NCBI GenBank assembly: GCA_003116975.1
Contig: BGKB01000024.1
Location: 434,001-498,000 of the forward strand
Reading direction: 5' to 3'
Source of the DNA: Aurantiochytrium sp. KH105
Taxonomy: Eukaryota; Sar; Bigyra; Thraustochytrida; Thraustochytriidae
DNA: 64,000 bases
Each line of letters starts with the position of its first letter. Position 1 is the first letter of the stretch. A program made the translations under genes and the position numbers. Under the pieces are notes generated by a model that had not been told where the DNA came from, did no database searches, and was given only the letters and a program-made list of their open reading frames with translations. Shown one piece after another: positions 58,275 to 64,000 of the stretch.

Positions 58275-60251
58275 ATGCAGCAGCATGTGATGCAGGCGGC
58301 TGTCGTGCTGGCCGCCGTGCTGGCCAGCGCCGAGGGCTTCTACCTGCCGGGAGTGGCCCCGCACGAGTACCAGGAAGGCGAAGCCGTGGCCGTCAAGGTG
58401 AATGCCATGACGAGCATGCGTACCCACCTCGACTACAGCTACTACTCGCTCCCGCACTGCGAACCCGAGGGCGGCGTCAAGGACGCACCAGAAAACCTCG
58501 GCGAGCACCTCACGGGCAACCTCGTGCAAAACTCCCCGTACGAGATTAAAATGTACGAGACCATCGAGTGCCCTCGCAAGCTCTGCGTCAAGGACTACAC
58601 GCCCAAGGAAGTCGCTGCCTTTGTTGAAAAGATCGAGGAGCAATACCTTGTAAACTGGATCGTTGATAACCTCCCCGTCGCATACCGTACCCTCAACGAG
58701 GAACACACCAAGCAGCTCGACTACTTTTCGCACGGCTTTCCTCTGGGCGGCACCATGGTGTCCCCCAAGATGCCAACGGTGCAAAAGTATTTTCTGCACA
58801 ACCACGTCAAGATCGTCCTTCAGTACCACGTGCCCGAGTTCGAGCTCGCCTCCCAGAACACCGCGAGCTTCAACGAGCTTCCGGGTCGCATTGTCGGCGC
58901 TTTTGCAGAGCCGTACTCTGTGAACCATCAGCTCAAGGCGGATGGAAGCATCAAGGAGCAGTTCAACTGCGACTTTGCCAATGCGGAGCGCGCGGACACC
59001 AAGTTCGGTCTCATCCTCGATGAAAAGAAGAAGGGCAACACCCGCGTCGTTTGGTCCTACAGCGTCGCCTGGGAAGAGTCCAATGTCAAGTGGGCCTCCC
59101 GCTGGGACGTTTACCTTACTTCCAAGAACAAGCGCAGCGACGAGGTGCACTGGTTCTCCATCATCAACTCGCTCCTTATCGACGTCTTCCTGACCGGCAT
59201 GGTGGCGATGATTCTCATGCGTACCGTCTACCGCGATCTCAACCGCTACAACCGCGTCCCCACCGAGGAGGAGCGCATGGAAGAGCGTGACGAGAGCGGC
59301 TGGAAGCTCGTGCACGGCGACGTCCTTCGCCCGCCCACGGCTCCCATGCTCTTTTCTGTCACTGTCGGCACGGGTGTCCAGGTGCTCGGCATGGCCATCG
59401 CCACTATTGTTTTTGCCGCTGTCGGATTCCTCAGCCCGGCGTACCGCGGTTCGCTCATGACCGGCCTGCTCCTGCTTTTTCTCTTCATGGGCATTGCGGC
59501 CGGCTACTTTTCGGCGCGCACCTACAAGGAGTTCGCCGGCGTCGAGTGGCAGCGCTGCACCCTTCTTACTGCCACGCTTTACCCGGGTATCATCAGCGCG
59601 GTTCTCTTCATCCTCAACCTCATTGTTTGGGCCGAGGGCTCCACGACGGCCATTCCCTTTGGCTCAATCATCGCCGTCCTCCTCCTCTACTTTTGCATCA
59701 GCGTGCCCCTCACCTTTTTTGGTGCCTACCTTGGATACAAGAAGGACCTCGAGAAGCCCCCGGTTGTTACCCAGGACATTCCCCGCGCCATTCCTGAGCA
59801 GCCATGGTTCATGCACCCTGTGCTCACCGTGCTCATTGGCGGTATTCTTCCCTTTGGTGCCATCTTCGTCGAGCTCTTCTTCGTCTTGTCTTCGCTCTGG
59901 CTTGACCAGTTCTTTAGCCTCTTTGGCTTCCTCTTTATCGTCTTTATGATTCTCATCGTCACCTGCGCCGAGATCACCGTCGTGCTCACTTACTTTGCAC
60001 TTTGCGGCGAGGACTACCGCTGGCGCTGGCGTGCCTTCTTCACTTCGGGTTCTTCCGCACTCTACCTTTTTCTCTACAGCGTCTTTTACTTTTCGAGCCG
60101 CCTCAAGATGGACCTTCTTGCAAGTGCTGTCCTCTACTTTGGTTACATGGCCATCATCTCGCTCCTCTTCTTCCTTGCCACTGGTGTCGTCGGCTACTTT
60201 GCCTCGCGCAAGTTCATCTATAAGATTTACGAGCTCGTCAAGCTGGACTGA
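58275..60251 (+). CDS. Transmembrane 9 superfamily protein (nonaspanin)
   Basis: 658 residues. A hydrophobic signal peptide (about 5-20, VVLAAVLASAEG) is followed by the TM9SF start signature FYLPGVAPHEYQEGE. The lumenal domain (about 21-290) contains YYSLPHC, IKMYETIECPRKLC and VYWSYS-like elements, then FSIINSLLIDVFLTGMVAMI is the first membrane segment and is followed by the cytosolic EERMEERDESGWKLVHGDVLRPP loop typical of the family. Eight more hydrophobic segments follow (nine in total by eye), with FMGIAAGYFSARTYK and the ending YKIYELVKLD, whose C-terminal KLD fits the KxD/E Golgi-retention motif known for TM9SF. Members act in Golgi/endosomal membrane-protein sorting and phagocytosis. 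Length and layout fit TM9SF2/4 subfamilies. Single exon; the leader carries an AGC tract. Confidence 0.93.
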   Translation: MQQHVMQAAVVLAAVLASAEGFYLPGVAPHEYQEGEAVAVKVNAMTSMRTHLDYSYYSLPHCEPEGGVKDAPENLGEHLTGNLVQNSPYEIKMYETIECPRKLCVKDYTPKEVAAFVEKIEEQYLVNWIVDNLPVAYRTLNEEHTKQLDYFSHGFPLGGTMVSPKMPTVQKYFLHNHVKIVLQYHVPEFELASQNTASFNELPGRIVGAFAEPYSVNHQLKADGSIKEQFNCDFANAERADTKFGLILDEKKKGNTRVVWSYSVAWEESNVKWASRWDVYLTSKNKRSDEVHWFSIINSLLIDVFLTGMVAMILMRTVYRDLNRYNRVPTEEERMEERDESGWKLVHGDVLRPPTAPMLFSVTVGTGVQVLGMAIATIVFAAVGFLSPAYRGSLMTGLLLLFLFMGIAAGYFSARTYKEFAGVEWQRCTLLTATLYPGIISAVLFILNLIVWAEGSTTAIPFGSIIAVLLLYFCISVPLTFFGAYLGYKKDLEKPPVVTQDIPRAIPEQPWFMHPVLTVLIGGILPFGAIFVELFFVLSSLWLDQFFSLFGFLFIVFMILIVTCAEITVVLTYFALCGEDYRWRWRAFFTSGSSALYLFLYSVFYFSSRLKMDLLASAVLYFGYMAIISLLFFLATGVVGYFASRKFIYKIYELVKLD

Positions 60252-60853
60252 TTTACGCATCGGTCTTGATATGCACCGCACGAGGCGACTTTACCATGAG
60301 CGCTGTCAACCTTGCGGACGCGCTGCTTGCATAGGATGCCATTATACTGACATGCCCAAGCAAGTGCGTTACAACTCTTTATAGGCAAGAATGAAAAATG
60401 TGCGCCTGGTCAATCATTTTGTTTTTCAAAGGAGAGGGGGGAGGGGGTGATAAGTCATCTTGTCAGGCTTTCGTGTATACAATGTGCTGTTTAGCGTCGC
60501 CATCGAGCGCTGTAACATGACGAAGTTGCGCGTGGTCCGCTTCTGCCATCCCATTTCCCCTCTTCCTTTTCTCCCGAGACACGCGCAATCCCCATCCATG
60601 TTGTTCTTGGTCATTCTTCCCATTCCCTTGCCATCGTCTTTCGCACCCTCCCTCCTCCAGGCCTGTCTATGCACCGCATTCGCGTTGGCGCGCTCTCTGT
60701 CACCCAGTCCAACTCAACTCACTGTCATCAATCTCTCTCTATCTTGGCAGTTGCCGGCGACGACGCGTCGCGGCGGCTCGAGGCTCGCGCAAGCAACGGG
60801 ACGCGGGGTCGCGCGGGCCCCGCGAGGAGCACTCCTTCGTAGCGCGAGGAGGA
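60252..60853. other. Tandem intergenic region, TM9SF to RING
   Basis: About 600 bp. The first 200 bp are lower in GC and should contain the TM9SF 3' end. A G-rich run (GGAGAGGGGGGAGGGGG, about 60431-60447) and a C/T-rich region (about 60545-60660) follow. No gene seen. Confidence 0.4.
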
Positions 60854-60874
60854 ATGCTGCGCGGGGGCGAGAAC

Positions 60875-60913
<39 letters not shown>

Positions 60914-62314
60914 TCCTCGTCATCGAGCAGCAGCGCCACGCGTAGCAGCGGAGCTCCGTCCTCTGTGCAAAGAGACAGCAGCGGACGCCAACAGGGCGCA
61001 AGGGCGTCGCAGGGTGCACGCGAGGGTCGAGCGCCACCTCTGCTCAGACGATACCGCACGGATTCAGAAGAGGGCGAGTACGAGAAAGAAATTCGCGAGA
61101 TGGAGCAGCAGCGGCAGGTCCACAAAGACTCGCTCCTGCGCTTTGACCCAATCAACCTGGAGGAAAAACCGAGGTGCCCAATCTGCCAGGACATGCCCGT
61201 GAGACCCGTCGTGCTACCATGTCGCTGCCGCATTCAATCTCCAATATGTTACAAGGAATGGCAAGACTATTATGAGCAATACGGGCGCAAATGCCCGATT
61301 TGCTCCACGAGCATTACTCGCGCCTTCATCCGTCGCGTAGGAGGCATGGAAGCCTTCATCCACGTTGAGCTTTGGAATCACATTCAGAAAACATACCCAC
61401 AAGATCTCCAAGCCAACATTGAAGATGACGCTGCCGATGCCGCCGCCATTGCATTAGCGCGTGAGTCAGGGCAGGTTGGCGGAGGAGAAGCTTCGCCACG
61501 TCGAATCATTGCACCAGAAAAAGGAGAACTTATCGCCGAGCTCGAAAAACTCGAGTCCTCGCGAGTCGCAGCCCGCAACGCTGAAATCGCAGAGAATGAG
61601 CGCAAGCTTGAGGTTTTCTTGCGCGCCGCAGGAATGGACGAAGAAGCCGACCTCATCCGACAGCGCCTCATCGACGAGGAGCTTGCCAAAAAAATGCAAT
61701 CAGAGATTGACGATACCGAAAACGAAGCTGCGGAATACCCCGGACGAAAACGCTCTACAAGGTCGTCGCCCCAAGGCCATTCCGTCAACCCCAAATCGAC
61801 CAATATCAAAAAAGGGTCACGCAAAAGTACTTCGTCGCGCAAGCGTAGAAGTCAGAAAAAGGATACCATTGAGCCAAAGAATAGTGGAGCGGCCTCTTGT
61901 GAAGATTACGACGACAGCATTGACGATGATGAAGACGACGACGACGACGATGAAGACTTTGAGACGAGGGATTCCCGAAGACGAACGACTGCAAGTCATT
62001 CGAGAAATAGCCACAGTAGCGTGCGCCAAAGTCGTGGTGCGACATCATGTGCAAGAGGCCGAAGTGTGGCCACTTCAAGCGCAGGTAACACCGATCATAG
62101 AAGGCCGCAACGAATCGGATACCACGCACAAGGTATGCAAGAACGCATTATTCAGAGTGAAGCCGAGCTAGAGAACTCCGTGCAAGATCCACGCCCGCGA
62201 GCCAAGCGCCCCCGTATGGATTCAAACGAGAGCGATGTTTCAGAGAACTCAAGGTCATCATCAGAATCGTCATCATCAGCAACATCTTCAGCTTCATCTA
62301 CATCATCGTCCTGA
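60854..62314 (+). CDS. RING-like zinc finger protein
   Basis: 486 residues. A poly-Ser start (about 9-35, mostly AGC codons) is followed by one RING-like module at about 108-149: CPIC, ten residues to LPCRCRIQSPICYKEW, then CPIC. The Cys spacing (C-x-C then C-x3-W) resembles RING-CH more than classical RING, and no His is found at the expected ligand position (Gln/Ser there), so zinc ligation at that site is unclear. An ordered segment follows (RRVGGMEAFIHVELWNHI), then a helical charged region (ELEKLESSRVAARNAEIAENERKL) and a long Ser/Arg/Asp-rich disordered tail with an acidic DDDEDDDDDDED stretch and a KRPR basic patch. E3 ligase function is inferred from the fold only. The last codons overlap the last codons of the convergent amine oxidase gene. 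Confidence 0.72.
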
Positions 62315-63910
62315 AATCTCAACCGCAGCGCGAACACCTGTGCGCATTGCCGCGTGCATGGTCATGTACGACTCACTCGCATCAGTAGCTTCGCCAGCAA
62401 AGTGGAGGCGTCCACCATATTCAGCACGCGCAATGAGACTTCGCGAGTCAACCTCTTCGTGAATGCTCGGAAACGAGTACCCTCCGCGAATGTAGGCCTC
62501 CTTCGACCAATCGAGCACAAAGCCGTTTTGAAAGTTCTGCGTTGCACAGCTTTGACCAAAAATCTCGTCCAGCTGCCGCACAAAAATTTCCAGGACCTGG
62601 GCTTCCTGGAAGCACGCTAGGTTCGCTGCTGCCCCGGCCATTGCAAAGCCAACGAGCACGTGGCACCCTTCGTTCTCGGCAGTCTGCGCAGCAACGTTAT
62701 CTCGCGCGTCGCCGTCTGGGCCAACCAGAGCACCCGCCCCATGCACCCAAAGCTCGGGAACATGGCAGTCTGAGCATACCATGCCATGCATGTCATCCGG
62801 CCAGAACTTTTCACGAAAGCGGGCCACGATCTTCATGGCGCCGCGTACGCACAAGGCGTTGATTGCAGAGCGTTTCTCTTGTGGAAGCTCTGGAGCAAAG
62901 ATAATACCTTCCCGCTCAATCTGGTTCTGTAAGATAGGAACCGGCACCGACACCACCACGTGCCGTGCTTCCACAATTTTCTTCCTCATATTCTTTGTCT
63001 GTGTTTGCTTCTCTTCCCCCTCGTTCTTGCTGGTACCATCCTCGGACTCCATCATCGAATACTCGACGAAGAGATGATCATCGTCGCCATGACTCTCGTC
63101 GTTGCTGGCGCTCGTCGTTCCAATCCGAGCTACGGGGCTCCCAAGTTGAATGGATACGCCTTCTTCCGCGCGCAAACGCCTCGTAAGCCTTTCCAATAGA
63201 CGCCGCGTTGATGGAACGATTCGAAAGTCGACGTCCCCGCCGTCGTTATCCCACAGGTGCTCGATGCGACGTGTCAGACCGAGCGAGAGATGTTCCAAGG
63301 ACGCGCCGAGCGTGTTGGCATATCCGGCTTCAGCCATTGCGATGGCTCGTCGTGATACGCCCTCGCTGAAGAGGTGCTCTTTCAAAGTTGTTCGCCGCTC
63401 GCTCACGCTCATGGATTTGCCGCCGTCAGCGGCGTGAGCTTCGCCATCCTCGCCGAGTTTATCGAGCACATCGGACAGATGCTCAAAGTCAGGATCGAGG
63501 GCGTCGAACCGCATGAGCTTTCGATCAAGACCAGCGTAATAATATCCTGCGCCGCCGTCAGGTGCTTCTTCTTCGGCGGGCCCGCCATCGCCGTGAGCCC
63601 AAATGAAGATCTGCCGCAGCGTCCAGTCTTCCTCGCGCGCGATCTTGTGCAGCACCGTGCCGTCCCCGTGCACAAACTCTGCGCCAAGATCAAACTCTAG
63701 GTCTGCAGGGAATCCTGCCACGTCCTTGACCGATCGCACACGTCCTCCGACGCGGTCCTTGGCTTCGAGCACGAGCACGCGCAGCTTGCCCTCGCCCGCC
63801 TCCACAAGCTTGTCGGCACAAGCGAGACCCGAGAGCCCGCCACCGACGATCACCACGTCAAAGATCTCCGCGTCCTTGCTGTCCGCGTCCTCTTCACGGA
63901 AACTCGCCAT
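62303..63910 (-). CDS. FAD-dependent amine oxidase (polyamine oxidase/LSD1-like)
   Basis: 535 residues from the ATG at 63910 (MASFREEDAD); an in-frame ATG at 63997, almost at the window edge, would add 29 residues (MAWHAFCFGAREESRRGG...). The Rossmann FAD motif DVVIVGGGLSGLACADKL is followed by VLEAKDRVGGRVRS and LGAEFVHG. The substrate-domain signature RIVPSTRRLLERL, the flavin-contacting Lys in GAMKIVARFREKFW, and the C-terminal LHFAGEATDASESYMTMHAAMRTGVRAA (FAD pyrophosphate and active-site region) are intact. An acidic, Thr/Lys-rich insertion (about 290-330) is unusual. The likely activity is oxidation of polyamines such as spermine derivatives; a histone-demethylase role is less likely because no SWIRM or tower domain is seen. 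The gene is convergent with the RING gene and their coding ends overlap by 12 bp. Confidence 0.85.
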   Translation of the reverse strand: MASFREEDADSKDAEIFDVVIVGGGLSGLACADKLVEAGEGKLRVLVLEAKDRVGGRVRSVKDVAGFPADLEFDLGAEFVHGDGTVLHKIAREEDWTLRQIFIWAHGDGGPAEEEAPDGGAGYYYAGLDRKLMRFDALDPDFEHLSDVLDKLGEDGEAHAADGGKSMSVSERRTTLKEHLFSEGVSRRAIAMAEAGYANTLGASLEHLSLGLTRRIEHLWDNDGGDVDFRIVPSTRRLLERLTRRLRAEEGVSIQLGSPVARIGTTSASNDESHGDDDHLFVEYSMMESEDGTSKNEGEEKQTQTKNMRKKIVEARHVVVSVPVPILQNQIEREGIIFAPELPQEKRSAINALCVRGAMKIVARFREKFWPDDMHGMVCSDCHVPELWVHGAGALVGPDGDARDNVAAQTAENEGCHVLVGFAMAGAAANLACFQEAQVLEIFVRQLDEIFGQSCATQNFQNGFVLDWSKEAYIRGGYSFPSIHEEVDSRSLIARAEYGGRLHFAGEATDASESYMTMHAAMRTGVRAAVEISGR

Positions 63911-64000
63911 CGTGCGCGCCCAGGCTTCGCCGCGCCGCTCCGTCCCGCCGCGTCGAGACTCCTCCCGCGCGCCAAAGCAGAATGCGTGCCATGCCATCCC

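Overview
This is a eukaryotic nuclear window, most likely from a heterotrophic stramenopile of the thraustochytrid type (Labyrinthulomycetes). That assignment is inference. It rests on GC- and CpG-rich DNA, mostly intronless genes with GC-rich third positions, GT-AG introns where introns occur, Kozak-like starts such as ACCATGG, a three-repeat Myb, and large LRR and Roc-COR proteins. No marker gene settles the genus. Nothing bacterial, viral or organellar was seen as a block. Starts given here are ATG codons; several open frames extend further upstream only through GTG or TTG codons and were trimmed.

Layout, left to right: the 5' end of an unknown gene (-, runs off the left edge); an XRCC4-like end-joining protein (+); a PUB/ubiquitin-like/AlkB-like protein (+); a TRM10 tRNA methyltransferase fused to a short-chain dehydrogenase (-); a DHX35-like DEAH protein that has lost its ATPase motifs (+); a polyglutamine-ankyrin protein (-); a 7.8 kb GC-rich gap full of microsatellites, holding a lower-GC island with a 389-bp tandem duplication; an LRR-Roc-COR-TIR protein whose LRRs are encoded by 84-nt phase-2 exons (+); an unrecognised coiled-coil-like protein (+); a FYVE-SYLF protein (-); a roughly 2,070-residue LRR protein ending in an IpaH/SspH-type NEL ubiquitin-ligase domain (+); an N-myristoylated NDPK-like protein (-); a second gap of about 9 kb; a three-repeat MYB factor (+); TRM1 with two in-frame starts (+); NOP14 with one intron (-); a TM9SF nonaspanin (+); a RING-like protein (+); and a flavin amine oxidase (-) whose stop overlaps that of the RING gene.

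This is not an operon-like system; most genes are housekeeping. Shared themes are tRNA and ribosome biogenesis (TRM10-SDR, TRM1, NOP14, the dead DEAH protein), ubiquitin biology (PUB/UBL, NEL, RING) and intracellular recognition scaffolds (LRR-Roc-COR-TIR, LRR-NEL). The strongest leads are the NEL domain in a eukaryotic gene, the TRM10-SDR fusion (it joins in one chain the two partners that form the TRMT10C-SDR5C1 subcomplex of human mitochondrial RNase P), and the LRR exon array. All long GC-rich gaps lie between head-to-head genes, while convergent pairs are tightly packed.
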